Below, one piece after another: positions 41,028-51,978 of a stretch of DNA of 64,000 bases (positions are counted from its first letter, which is position 1; every line of letters starts with the position of its first letter). The notes below the pieces were generated by a model that was given only the letters and a program-made list of their open reading frames with translations, did not search any database and was not told the DNA's origin. The DNA lies in contig MU858183.1 of the NCBI GenBank assembly GCA_033297075.1, forward strand, positions 1 to 64,000, given 5' to 3'. The DNA is from Rhypophila decipiens (taxonomy: Eukaryota > Ascomycota > Sordariomycetes > Sordariales > Naviculisporaceae). A program made the position numbers and the translations under genes.

Positions 41028-42851
41028 TCACGCCGGCAAGAGCCTCTTTAACGGATGCGCCTCGGTATTAAAAACCCACTCATCCAAACTAAGCGCGTCC
41101 GTCTCCCCAAAGACCAAATAAAAATACTTTAGCGTCTCGCCAAACCAGAAACTCTCCATCGAGTCGCTCTTGGGCGGGTTCTTCTCAACCATGACATCCG
41201 CCAGCGCAGAACTCGCCAGCTCGGTCCGTGTATTCTCCTCAATGGCCGTAAACATATCCCACGCCGACTCTAGCAAATCTTTCCTGCCCGTGATACGGTA
41301 CAAGATAAAGACACTCTCGATGGCCTCCGGGCGGAGGATATACCGCCCATCGGGCACATACGTGAACCCCTTGGGGATGTTCTTCTTCTTGATAAACGCC
41401 TGTACATCATCGCGCGTGACGCCGTTGTTCCCGTTTGCATTGTTACTACCCAGGCCTGAAATTTCCAGCACGCCATCCATCCACTTGTTTTCATCCCACG
41501 GACAATGTTCTTTCGATTCGCAAGGGACGGTATAAAAGGTCTCGGGCATGATGCCCAGCGGCGAGACTTTATACGCCCAAACACAGCCGTCTGTCAGTTT
41601 GGCGCCAGTCTCTACGTGGGTCTGGTTCTGCACCAGTTTCCCGCCCAAAGCGAGCATACCGCCAGTGAAACAACCTAGATGCTGACCTTCTGGTCGGAGA
41701 CGGACATGGTGCTCATCGTCCTTGCCGCGCACGCTTGCCGTGCCCGAGATGAGGATATCCTTGCTGTCTGGGACGAGTGGACGGAAGATGTTGTGCTGGA
41801 TGGCGGTGTTCATGGACACCTCGTACATTTCCTTGTACTCTGGCAATAGACCGCCCATAAGGGCGTATGTTTTGGGGAGGTACTCGTAGGCCGAGTCGGC
41901 CATTGCGCCGAGGGTGTAGTCGTAATGGTCGCCAAACTTTTCGTTACGAGCGTTGACGATGACTGGCCACATGCCGGGGAGCTGTGTGCTATTCTGCTGA
42001 TCGTGAAGAAGTTCAGTAATACGCTGCACTGCGTCGAACCACTTCGGGTCGTTGGTCACGAGCGACAATCTGATAAACTCGAGCGAGAAGGACCCAATCT
42101 CGGCCAAAAGAACATGAGCATCGGCCATCTGCATCTGGTGGCGCGCCGAACCATGAATATCCCAGCGAGTGACAGGCATGCGATTAGGCGTATCAAAGGC
42201 GACGTAGAGCATGTCGCCCACCTCCTTGGCTTTCTGCAGAAGCCGTCTGTCGCCGCTCAAATCGTAAGCAGAGAGGAATCCGCCCAGGTAGCGAATGTTG
42301 GTTTCAAAGACGCTGATCTCGTTCAGGTTCGTGGTCTTGAAGCTGATAGTCGCTGCGGCCGTAACAGCTTCCTCGAATTCCCTGCGCAAGCCCATGATCC
42401 AGAGCGTGTCGAGACTGTCGACCAGGGTGGCGCCCCATCCTCCGAAATGTCCGCGCTTTTGTCCGGTGATTGGGGAGAGCTCGTCGCTGAGCCATGCCTT
42501 GCTGCGATAAGAATCCCAGCACCGCAAAAAGACATCCTTGACGGCTGCTTGTCTTTTGAGTCGGACTTCGCGATCAGTTGGAGACTCGGTCTTGAATGTC
42601 GTCTGAACTTTGGGGAGAGCTGAGGGCTTTCCCCTTGGCAGTGGCCGGAGTGAGCTTGGCGGGTAGTGCGGGATGTAACGTGCCCAATACCCCGAATCAC
42701 CTGTTCCTATCTGTTGTGATCCATCAGTTGCAGGGTATGAGTAGGTCGACGATAGGTCACGACTGTTGAGACTGCGGAATGAGAGGAAGAGGAAGAAGAA
42801 AAGGGCAGCAAAAATGATGGCCGAAAGCCGGCGCCGTGAAAACAGAGACAT
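41028..42851 (-). CDS. GH47 class I alpha-1,2-mannosidase
   Basis: One exon, 607 residues, ATG at 42851. Type II membrane topology: short basic cytosolic N terminus, anchor at ~10-27 (AIIFAALFFFLFLSF), a stem, then the GH47 catalytic domain. Family signatures include KDVFLRCWDSYRSKAWLSDEL, GGWGATLVDSLDTLWIMGL, FETNIRYLGGFLSAYDLSG, the GCFTGGMLALGGKL segment, LRPEAIESVFILYRITG and the closing FNTEAHPLKR. The enzyme trims Man9GlcNAc2 N-glycans with inversion in the ER or Golgi, using a calcium ion. Full length and intact. It could belong to the Golgi-type or ER-type branch; sequence alone by eye does not decide. Next to the chromate transporter gene. Confidence 0.95.
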   Translation of the reverse strand: MSLFSRRRLSAIIFAALFFFLFLSFRSLNSRDLSSTYSYPATDGSQQIGTGDSGYWARYIPHYPPSSLRPLPRGKPSALPKVQTTFKTESPTDREVRLKRQAAVKDVFLRCWDSYRSKAWLSDELSPITGQKRGHFGGWGATLVDSLDTLWIMGLRREFEEAVTAAATISFKTTNLNEISVFETNIRYLGGFLSAYDLSGDRRLLQKAKEVGDMLYVAFDTPNRMPVTRWDIHGSARHQMQMADAHVLLAEIGSFSLEFIRLSLVTNDPKWFDAVQRITELLHDQQNSTQLPGMWPVIVNARNEKFGDHYDYTLGAMADSAYEYLPKTYALMGGLLPEYKEMYEVSMNTAIQHNIFRPLVPDSKDILISGTASVRGKDDEHHVRLRPEGQHLGCFTGGMLALGGKLVQNQTHVETGAKLTDGCVWAYKVSPLGIMPETFYTVPCESKEHCPWDENKWMDGVLEISGLGSNNANGNNGVTRDDVQAFIKKKNIPKGFTYVPDGRYILRPEAIESVFILYRITGRKDLLESAWDMFTAIEENTRTELASSALADVMVEKNPPKSDSMESFWFGETLKYFYLVFGETDALSLDEWVFNTEAHPLKRLLPA

Positions 42852-43540
42852 CTTTCATCAATAACAGGCCGCGGGAACCTCCAGAGCGTCAAGGCCAAAA
42901 ATATGTTGAGCGCTGGTCCAAGGTGGACCTGCGGACGTCGTGAAGCGAGAGCGAGAGTGTTTGAGCTGGATGAAACGGTAATTTTCCGACATGACGCGTG
43001 ATTGAAACTTGACGCGACAGGGGTCAGGGCGGCCACTAGTCGGCGCCGTCCGGTTGCGCGGTCGCGCTAGCCCAATCAGGGCTTCTGGCAGCTGTAACCG
43101 AGTGGGGTCTCGGCGATCCTCAGGGCGGGGGCGGTACGGGTTACTGTTCATTGTGTACCGGCATTCCTTACATACATGTTGGTGAAATCCGAGCCCATGA
43201 GAATTTTCTGATGGATCCAGAAGTGCATTGTGATTACTCAAGTTTTCGACAAAAACATGGCTTTTCCACTTTTTCTTTAGCCAGCCAAATCCGAATTATC
43301 CAATGCCGTCCCTTACAGCGGTACAGCCATCGAAAAATCACGCATGAGTTGCAACTAACAGTCTGGCGCTCTCGGTAGCTCATTTTGTTTTTAACCCTAA
43401 ATATCCGTACAACAAAGAAATCCACGATATAATCCAATAGAAGAGGTCCGGAATAACCGACGATGTCTCTCCACTAGTTCGGATTCTCGTCCCTTCAAGC
43501 CAAGGAGGGACTGGCGCTAAGAGCAACAGCGAGTCAGGAC
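42852..43540. other. Intergenic, promoter of the mannosidase gene
   Basis: About 690 bases with only short frames. Confidence 0.5.
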
Positions 43541-45241
43541 TCAAGCATCGACAACAGCATATCGAATCAAGCCCATGATGGCGCCCAAGATGATTGCAAA
43601 CGGTGCAGAGAATCCAAACCACCGGCCGCCCACAAAGCTCGTCGCAGTGACGACCACCCACCACGGATCATCCCCCAAACTCTTGCCATATTGAAAGCCT
43701 TCGTCGATATATCCAACCTGCCAGATTCGGTAGACCGCCGTGTAGATGAGACCCACTGCGCCGGCGTTGATCCCCCGGATCATGGCCTTGACCCACCTAC
43801 GGCTTCGTGCGACGCTCCAGATGCCCATGGTGCCATGAACGAGAATCAGACCGGGGCTGAAGATGGCGATCCAAGCAATCAGTGCCCCAAGTGCTGAGCT
43901 ATATCCGTACTTGATGGCTGTGAGACTGCCCAGGAAAACCGCAAAGTTGAAGTTGGGGCCGGGGAAGGCCTGGATCAAGGCGAGACCGATGAGGAAATCA
44001 CGGGGCGAGACCCAGCCCTCGGCTACCACGTACTCTCGAAGGAGGGGGATCACCACTGGACCACCTCCAAAAATAATGGTGCCAGCGAGATACATGTTGG
44101 AGAAGAGACGGTACAGAAGTGGTGGCCCGGGGTGCGGCCAGACGCTTCGTAGGACCATGGCGGCGATGAAGCTGAGAAAGAACAGGCCGATGATGATGCT
44201 CCCGGTCCTCCAGGAAAATCCAAGCTGCATGTCTTGTGGGATGACGCGGGGTTCGTTTTCGGCCGTCGAGTCGGAAGCAGTGGTGTCAACATTCTTGGCT
44301 TCCTGTTCTGTCACCGGTAATCCTGCAGACCCGTGCTGGGTTTGCACCGGTCTGTCTTCCATCGGGATCTCTTCGCCAGATCTGCGAGGCCGATCCGAAT
44401 GGATCTCCACGGGTTCATCTCCCTGCGATGACTGCCGAGGTGATCGAATGCTGTTCTGAGGCTTCTTCTTCCCAAATGCAAGCTTCGCCCGGGAGACACG
44501 GTGCACAACCGCGGTGATGGGCCGATGCAACCAGCGATAATCGTAGACCAGGGTGGCAACACCGGAGGCGAGCATGAGTACGGGGAAATACCAGAGCGCA
44601 TTGTACAGCATGCCTGCTGCGCCGCTGGCGAAGACGACGATTCTCGAGAGTTTGTCGGTGATTGCTTTGTGCGCAAGCTCGACCGCGGCCAAAGCGATCA
44701 CACCGACTGTGGCGGCGTTGAGGCCGGACAGGAGGGCGTAGACCGGCCGTGGGAGTGTCTCGTCGATGTTGGCCACACCTACGGACAATCCGTACATGCC
44801 CAGGGCTCCGGGGAGACTACGTTCGAACCGTTTGAGCATTAATGACGCCAGATGGCTGGGGAATATTTCATGGCACCAACCTCCAGATCAAAAAGCTGAA
44901 CAGGGCAGCGAGGAACCCATCCCTGATTAGGTTGATGCAATACAGCATCTTGGTGCTGGCAGGCCCCGAAAGAGCCTGCGAGATGCTGAAGAGCTCTTGG
45001 TAGATCTGCTCGTCGATCCATTTCGTCTTTTGGACAAACTTGACGTTGAACTGTTCCCGATGTCAGTTGGAGCATTCGACTTTGGTTCCTGCTGACAACT
45101 CACGATGCGGAAATGAACAGGTGGGCCACCAAAAGCAGTCACGCCCAGGTGCCAGTTCGCCCGAAGCACCTTCCATGCTCGACGCGCCGCGCCCCGTGCA
45201 AGACGGGAAACGTCGCTATAATCTCGTCCGGCGACCCCCAT
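43541..45241 (-). CDS. Chromate ion transporter (CHR family), full length
   Basis: Three exons, 45241-45104, 45050-44881 and 44816-43541, give 527 residues; donors GTGAGT and GTTGGT, acceptors ACAG and GTAG, frame kept. Two homologous CHR halves are visible. The N half has the WHLGVTAFGGPPVHFRI motif and SQALSGPASTKML, and continues as WSLPGALGMYGLSVGVANI with NAATVGVIALAAVELAHKAI. The C half has MYLAGTIIFGGGPVVIPLLREYVV and LIQAFPGPNFNFAVFLG. Each half carries several membrane segments, joined by a charged cytosolic loop (~220-310). Family members export or import chromate/sulfate in bacteria; in fungi a role in chromate or sulfate handling is inferred. Confidence 0.93.
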
Positions 45242-47170
45242 TGTTCCCGAGTGAAGAGTGGAGTTCGGAGGTACAGCCAGTGAAGCACCTACGGCATCCA
45301 GAGCAGCGGAGAAACAATGAAACCAGCAGGCGATCTATTATAGAACGATTACGGAGTATGGAGAAGAGAAACGTAAACAAAGTCTGAAATCTCAGGTCAT
45401 CTCAGCTCTTGTTTTCTTTTCTTTTCTCTGTTCCTTTGCGATGGCGCAATCGAGGGGACTTTAACGCTAATCCGCTTTTGGGATCGATCGAAAGTTGTAT
45501 TATGTAATTCATATTTCGTACTGCCAAAACCGGATGCCGAGAAAAGTTCCACGGCAGAGCTAACACCTTTAGGTTGTACTTGCAGCCAAATGTGTTAGTG
45601 GCTTTGGCCAAACGGTTAGTGGACTTCCCGCATAAGCAGCTGGATGGGATGGTTGTAAAGGGATTTTGTGAAAGAATCAGATTCTTTCACAATTGCAATA
45701 ATAAGGGTTCTCAGTAATAATCCGAGAGTTCAGAAAAGGCATAATGGTCAAATGCAAGCTCGAGGCTTGAATGCAACGAGAACATTTTGGGAGAGTCAAG
45801 TTTTGTATCTAAGCAAAGCCCAATTCATTCCAACTACAGACCCATTTTAAACTGGCAAACTCTTCAAATTTCCCGGGTTCCTGGATAGATAGCACATGGA
45901 GAGAACCTTATATGCTCCTGCCCCGATATTTGCGGATCACTTCAACCCCTCGCCGGCAACCGCTTCGAGAAGTGGTGGTCAAGAGTGGGGACTGCCATCG
46001 TGGTTTCCGTATTCGTTTCGTGCCTTCCTTCCACAGTCTTAGTAATTCACTAACTCGGCATTGCATACCTAGAGTACAAGACCCACAAGGCCGAGGGGAC
46101 GATGCACATCATCTTTTCCAACCTTGGGTCCTCTCTCAGCAACCAGTTCAAGTTCTCCATCCTCCCCAGCATCCCAAAAAGCGCCGACCGAAACGGACCA
46201 CACAGCAGTACGCCAACCCGCCGCACAACTTATCACAGTCTCTTCACTGTCGTCCCTGGAACTGAGAATGTGCGTGTCCTGGGGTCCCTGCAGGTCCACC
46301 AAAGGCCATACAGTCTACAGGACGACGGAGCAATCAAAGAACTCGTCACATTGTGGTATGCGCCTTGCGGTGGTTGCCCGCAATTTCCCAGAGCCCAATG
46401 AACCAAAACGCCAGTCACTAACGCACCAACTCATTCAATCTCCAGCATCCATCTATTCAATTCGTCACTGTCCAATCCGAGCTCTTCAATATACCAACCG
46501 AGAGACTATCATGCCATTTGTTCCTTATGAATTGTTTCTCTCCCAACCCGTGTGCCTTTTCTTGCTTGGACGTCTAAGCTGGAGCTCAAGTCCTGTTGTG
46601 CTCTTTTTCCCTTTTCATAGCAATGGTATCTTCGATGGCCCGTGTCTTTGGCTCAGAGTTCTTTATCTGAGACTTTGTCCTCTTGACGGGTATTTACAAT
46701 ATTCGAGTAAGTTGAGAGTACCCTTTGTTTGGGGTTCTTTGGCATTTCAACTCGGGAACCTCTTTGTACTCGATTCTATACCGTCGCCCTACCAGCTCAA
46801 ATGATACTTGTTAACAAGAAGTTGATGCTAGCCAGTGATTCTGCAGGGCATTTCTCAATTACGAACTACACTCGAAATGTTGCTGGGCCGTGTACCTACT
46901 CTGGGACGGCCGATGCTCTCCTTTGTTGATCCGAGGAGGCTATATACAATGTCGCGCTTGGATCGCGGCTCATTAAAACCATGGCATTATCGACGCAAAT
47001 ACGGCCCTGGGTGCTCTACACAGCATTGTCGAGGCAAAACAGAATCCCTATTTGCTCTGAGTAGCAACAGAGGCTCCGCGAGTCGCACTTCAAGATATCA
47101 ACTAAGATAACAGGTACAGAATTCTGAAGAGTGTTCGATACTGCCCGTAAGGTGGGACCTAGCATTCAAG
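45242..47170. other. Long intergenic stretch, no convincing gene
   Basis: About 1.9 kb. Frames of 60-226 residues around 45,900-46,930 overlap in several phases and show no motif, so none is called. Holds the promoters of the chromate transporter (-) and of the large 'ipa'-type gene (+). Confidence 0.45.
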
Positions 47171-50100
47171 ATGGCCAAGGGAAAGAATTCTCGAAAGAAG
47201 TCTAGAGGCAAAGCTTCTGCCGGTCCGCAAGGAACAAAAGGCGACGCCGACCCTCAGAGCCAAGGTTCTGTCGACCCTCAAGGAACAGAAGACGTTGCCG
47301 ACCCCAAAGGAAAAGCTCCTGCAGACCCCAAAGGAAAAGGAAAAGCTCCTGCAGACCCCTTTGTGGAGGCCGAGTACATTTCAGACTCGGATGATCCTGA
47401 CAGACGAAGGCCCACACGGGGAGAGAAGGGAAAAGGTCTTGCCGATCGCTCTGGGGAGGATGAGGACCCTGATGCAACAGAGTCCTATCCAGACTCCTCG
47501 GACGAATACTCTGACTCAGACGGACCGGAGCCCACGGCGCTAGATATCAGCAAAATGAAAAAAGAAGTGAAAAAGCTACGGGATCAGGTTAGGAAGCAGC
47601 GTCTAAATGTCAGGTCTATCGTCAGCCGTCATTGGGAAACGATCCAAAAGAGCTGGATGGGCATGGAGAAGAAGCAAAGAGAAAAGATTTTGAAAGGCGG
47701 ATATAAAGCCTCAAATCCCGGAGCAGGGATCGAGCTGCCGACCGAGCTGTTTCCAAACGTCGAAAAGCTCCTCGACGGTCGAGACGCTTCCATGCGCGGA
47801 AGTTCAGCACCGGTGGACGACGACAAGTACTGGTACTGGTTTCTGGTACCTCAAGTCAACTTGCCAGGCCTCTTGCTAGACCGGAATTTTCTGCTTTTCC
47901 TCGTGGAGCGTCTCATCTCCCCGCCATACGTCTTCTCCGAGGCCGACTTTACGCGGTTATTTCCTGCTTTGTTCTGCGGAGCCGTGGAAAAGGAATTTGA
48001 TTACTTTCGTAAACAGGGCGTGATCATCCGTGCCCTGGATCCCCGATATTGGTTCGAGCTTTATGGTCGCATGTTTGACAAAAACACGGCTTCCGTCAAG
48101 GACGTAAACGATATGGGATTCGAGAACAATGAGGACATCTGGGGCGTCGTGGAAGAGCCCGAGCATGCATGTTGGATTATGGATGTTCAGTCCTTTGTGT
48201 TCCGCTTTCTCTTCAATTGTTGCAAGGGTATTCTCGACGCGGCCAAGGTTCCCAAGGCTGAGCTGAAAGCCAACCAAGATGGACCCCCGCTGTGGGAACA
48301 CGAGCTGGGGGAGCCAGATAAGCTTCCCCGTGGCGAGGAAATGGGAGAGAGGGACCGCATGCTGCTCGAGAGGCCTTATAGGAATCCGAAAATGATCGAC
48401 TTGGACTACATTGGTCCAACCATAGAAGAGGCTCTGGCGCCTTGGAAGCTACATCTGGAGAGGCTCAAGCTGGATCCAGGATACTTTGCCAGAAGCGTTG
48501 CCCTTGCCGATCTCACGAATACTTGGCGTATTCGGAGCGATGGGTTCGACTTTGGCGAGAATGCGGCCCATGACGAGCAGATGAAATCCGACCTGTCGAT
48601 ATGGTACCACGTCCAGACTGCGTTGCAAAAGGGGGACTACTATCAGCGTATTCTGAATCACTTCGAATCGGCACTCCATGCGAGCAAACTGCACAGCACG
48701 GCGTATGACCACTCACTGGAAATCGTGAAACATGTGGATGTGTTTTCGGAACTGCCAGCGGGCAGTATAATCATGGACGACGTGATGGAGGCTATGTGGA
48801 CAAAACATCCCGACCGAACCCCTGAAACACTGGCCAAAGGGCGGAAGTACTTTGAGAATTATCTCAAAAAGCCCCCCGAGGAACGCAAAACTGAGGCCCT
48901 CAACTATTTGGACGGCGTTCAGGACATGGCATCCCAAAGCTTGCAAGAGCGATGGGATGAATTTAAGGCGGCGTTGGCCGTTCTCGAAGAGGCCGTCGAA
49001 ATGGCCGTCTTTTTCCAGTTACGTCAGTTTGGATGGCTCATTTGTGAGCCCCAGATGCGAATGTTCTACAGAAGAGTGCAGGTTCCAGAGGGTAAGACGC
49101 CCATAGTAGTTCAAAAGAAAGGGAAATGGGCATCCGACGTCTTGGACGAGGCAACACATAAGGCGACCCTTGAAGTCATCGACCATATCAACGAGCTAGG
49201 GCATCCAGATAGTGAAAATGCTCCTCCGGTGCACAATCTGGGTAAAGTAAGAAGACTAAACAAAATCGTGGAAAAGTACAAAGCAGAAGGCCTCCTCCAC
49301 CCAACACCTTGGTTCATGGGTCTCCTCAGAGATTCCGAGGCAATCCTGAACTGCCACTACCTACTGCACACTATTGAGCCGTATGCTCGGTTCAACGGTG
49401 ATTCGAGGCGGGAATCCGGGGAGCTCGTCCAATTAGAGAGCAAGAGCTGGAAAAGATTTCACGACATCCTCGAGGCGCACCTCATGTGGCCTCTAGTGGC
49501 CAAGGAACCATATATCAACAGGGCAACGTCCATTGGCCGACTGCTGCGCGGTGCCGAGTCTGGCTACAGCCTCGCAGCCTCGGGCGACCCTGACACGGCA
49601 GAGATGAAGTTTAGTCGCCAACACTACAACGATCTCCTCGACCACTTTTGGCACTGTGTCCACCGGGCAGCCGTGGGTGCTTCGACGGACGATTGGAAAG
49701 AGATCGCCACTTTCGAGTATGACGATCAGGACTTCGACGATGCTCAGGTACAGTTCGCCAGGGACCACGCTCGGCCCGAAGGGGAAATTGATAACAAAAC
49801 TCTGATACCTGGTCGCTGGCTGGCAGATCACCTGCCCGACAGTGTCAAGACTGCCGACGACGGGCAGCTGGAGAGCTTTGTACTATTCGCCAGGGGCACT
49901 TATGCCTTCCAATCGCTACTGTGGGACAGTACTATCCCCCGGAAACGCCGGACCATGCAAGCCGTCGAGGAGCTGGAGATATATCGCGAGCTGGGCGAAT
50001 CGATCGAGAGGTGCAAATACTTTACCGAGATCGAGAAGACGCTAGACGGCCAGTTCCTCGCAGAGCTCAAGGCTGAGAGAGACAAGAAAGCTGCAGAATG

Positions 50101-51169
50101 GGCGGCCCATTGGGCCAGAGTTATCCCATCTACCCCGGAAAAAGGGGGACGTGCAAGAAGCCTCGCCGACTCAGAACATGACGACGACGGGGAATTGCCA
50201 CTGCCAGAGGCGCACCCCGACATCAAGACTCATGACCTCTCGCCGGAAAAGCGGCTGCTCCCACAACCACCTGCACGATTTACCGAGCAGCTGAAACGAT
50301 CACCGGCCAAGCCTAGCCATGTGCCTAGACGTGAACGTGACCGTGACCACGACGACGAGGGTTCGTCGAGCTTTAGAATTCCCCGGACCGAGCAGATGAT
50401 CGAGGCGCTCGAGGGCCCAAAGCGCCGCAAGGCGAGGCTCAGGGAAGAGAAGGCGGCCAAGGCGGCAGCAGAGGAGGCGGCACAAGCTGCCGCAGCGGCT
50501 GCCGCCGCGGAGGAGGCAGCAGCCGGCGACCACCCGCCCAAGCGCAAGTTCGAGATCCGCAAGGCCGATTACAAGATCTGGCGCTGCATGGTCAGTAACG
50601 AGGTGTCCAAGAGGGAGGCGCCGACCCTCGCGTGGGACGACATCGTCTCGGCCATAAAGCACATGGGCTGCACCGTCGAGCAGGGACAAGGCTCGGCGGT
50701 CATCTTTACCTGGAAAACTCTGGACGTGGAGAATGACCTCGACCCTAGGATCCCGAGGTTTGGCGGCATAGAAAAGTACAGACCGGGCAGGCCTAGGGAA
50801 TGGCATGCACCGCATGGGAAAAAGGAGAATAACCTCGGCTATGCGAACTACAGGCGGATGGGTAGGGCGTTGATGGAGCAGTGGGACTGGACCTGGGACC
50901 GGTTTGAGCTGGTTCGTGGAGGGAGGCGGGTGACCGCTGAGGGTACATCGCTGGTTGGGGAGCACAGTGCTGACGATGAGCCCGAGGCTGGGCCAGCCCA
51001 CCAGGCGGCACCAGAGGTCCACGAGCCGCCCCCGATTGTGCCAATTGAGGATGACGACGAGGCGTTCGAAATTCCCGAGGGTGCGCTCAATATTGATGCT
51101 ATGCCTCTCCTGAGACCTGGAGTTGTGCCCATCCGCCGGAGACAAAGAACGCCGCCATCGACGCCTTGA
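47171..51169 (+). CDS. Large 'ipa'-type fungal protein
   Basis: Single exon, 1332 residues. Low-complexity basic N terminus with a short direct repeat (DPKGKAPADPKGKGKAPADP, ~43-62) and acidic patches, then a coiled coil (KMKKEVKKLRDQVRKQR). Next comes the block VSRHWETIQKSWMGMEKKQREKIL, a module (~215-360) ending WIMDVQSFVFRFLFNCCKGIL, and long helical regions. An Ala/Glu coiled coil (~1086-1118) and a C-terminal domain (~1127-1215) follow, the latter with KADYKIWRCM, LAWDDIVSAIKHMG and VIFTW. This plan matches a widespread fungal family usually labelled 'ipa protein'; the C-terminal part looks like a small HicA/dsRBD-like fold. Function unknown. Assignment is from pattern memory, not a search. 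Confidence 0.75.
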   Translation: MAKGKNSRKKSRGKASAGPQGTKGDADPQSQGSVDPQGTEDVADPKGKAPADPKGKGKAPADPFVEAEYISDSDDPDRRRPTRGEKGKGLADRSGEDEDPDATESYPDSSDEYSDSDGPEPTALDISKMKKEVKKLRDQVRKQRLNVRSIVSRHWETIQKSWMGMEKKQREKILKGGYKASNPGAGIELPTELFPNVEKLLDGRDASMRGSSAPVDDDKYWYWFLVPQVNLPGLLLDRNFLLFLVERLISPPYVFSEADFTRLFPALFCGAVEKEFDYFRKQGVIIRALDPRYWFELYGRMFDKNTASVKDVNDMGFENNEDIWGVVEEPEHACWIMDVQSFVFRFLFNCCKGILDAAKVPKAELKANQDGPPLWEHELGEPDKLPRGEEMGERDRMLLERPYRNPKMIDLDYIGPTIEEALAPWKLHLERLKLDPGYFARSVALADLTNTWRIRSDGFDFGENAAHDEQMKSDLSIWYHVQTALQKGDYYQRILNHFESALHASKLHSTAYDHSLEIVKHVDVFSELPAGSIIMDDVMEAMWTKHPDRTPETLAKGRKYFENYLKKPPEERKTEALNYLDGVQDMASQSLQERWDEFKAALAVLEEAVEMAVFFQLRQFGWLICEPQMRMFYRRVQVPEGKTPIVVQKKGKWASDVLDEATHKATLEVIDHINELGHPDSENAPPVHNLGKVRRLNKIVEKYKAEGLLHPTPWFMGLLRDSEAILNCHYLLHTIEPYARFNGDSRRESGELVQLESKSWKRFHDILEAHLMWPLVAKEPYINRATSIGRLLRGAESGYSLAASGDPDTAEMKFSRQHYNDLLDHFWHCVHRAAVGASTDDWKEIATFEYDDQDFDDAQVQFARDHARPEGEIDNKTLIPGRWLADHLPDSVKTADDGQLESFVLFARGTYAFQSLLWDSTIPRKRRTMQAVEELEIYRELGESIERCKYFTEIEKTLDGQFLAELKAERDKKAAEWAAHWARVIPSTPEKGGRARSLADSEHDDDGELPLPEAHPDIKTHDLSPEKRLLPQPPARFTEQLKRSPAKPSHVPRRERDRDHDDEGSSSFRIPRTEQMIEALEGPKRRKARLREEKAAKAAAEEAAQAAAAAAAAEEAAAGDHPPKRKFEIRKADYKIWRCMVSNEVSKREAPTLAWDDIVSAIKHMGCTVEQGQGSAVIFTWKTLDVENDLDPRIPRFGGIEKYRPGRPREWHAPHGKKENNLGYANYRRMGRALMEQWDWTWDRFELVRGGRRVTAEGTSLVGEHSADDEPEAGPAHQAAPEVHEPPPIVPIEDDDEAFEIPEGALNIDAMPLLRPGVVPIRRRQRTPPSTP

Positions 51170-51978
51170 GGAAGCGGTTGACTTTATCTTGACCGCGTGA
51201 GGTCCATGGCGCACCGATTTTGGCTGCTCTTTCTTGGATACCGACCACCGCACGGCGTGTGACGACTTTCGGTCCTCATCAAGTGGGCAGGTGCCTTGGA
51301 TATTCTGGGACGTTTCTTGGATATCCTTGGTTTCTTTGGTAAGTCTTTTTTTCTTTCTGGATTTGGTTTTGGAGTTTCTTTCCAAGTGTGTCTTGGACCT
51401 TTTCTGTCTTTCCTCTTCTTGGTCGACCTACGTTGCCAGCTCTGGTTGTTTGAGCTTTCTGGTTTTATTTTTCTGTGCTTTATATACACTCTTTGGCTAC
51501 CTCGTTATCCTTTACTCTGATCAGGACTTTGGATATGTTCTCTTCCTTCTGCTTCTGTTTGTATAATTTTGTTTGTATTTCTAAGCTACAAGATATGTTT
51601 CTCATCCTGAGCTCCGTCTTGTTCGTCCATTGGTGTATATGGCCCTAAGCCAGGACCCCACATGAGAAGAGTAAGTAGAATGAGACTGGTTGTCAAACCT
51701 TGAAACCCTTGAAAACCTCGTGAACCCAACAAACAAAAGAAAAGGCAACAAAACCGACAAATACCGCCTGCTCAAGAGATCAAAACCATTGACAAAGGAG
51801 AAAACACCCATATTAACGGCTCCCCGAGCCAGCCAACCAAATGCAAACCGACAATACCTTACTTCCTTGCTCATTATTATCCGCTGCCTTTGGGCAAACG
51901 CAGAGGTGGTGCCAAACGTGAACTTGATCCCAAGCCAACTCGAAACTCACATCTAACTTCACCACACCCTCAATGAAA
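51170..51978. other. Intergenic between convergent genes
   Basis: About 800 bases, T-rich in the first half (51,300-51,600). No supported frame. Confidence 0.5.

Noticed and set aside
41925..42623. 232-residue plus-strand open frame
   Set aside because: Antisense shadow of the conserved GH47 mannosidase.
45590..45660. tRNA-like stretch (TGGCCAAACGGTTA...)
   Set aside because: A D-arm-like string is present but there is no matching acceptor stem, anticodon stem or T-arm.
46124..46804. 226-residue plus-strand open frame in the 45-47 kb gap
   Set aside because: No start context, no motifs, overlaps equally long frames in other phases, and becomes hydrophobic nonsense in its second half.
50300..51385. 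361-residue minus-strand open frame
   Set aside because: Antisense to the end of the large 'ipa'-type gene; composition is a by-product of its GC-rich Ala/Glu codons.
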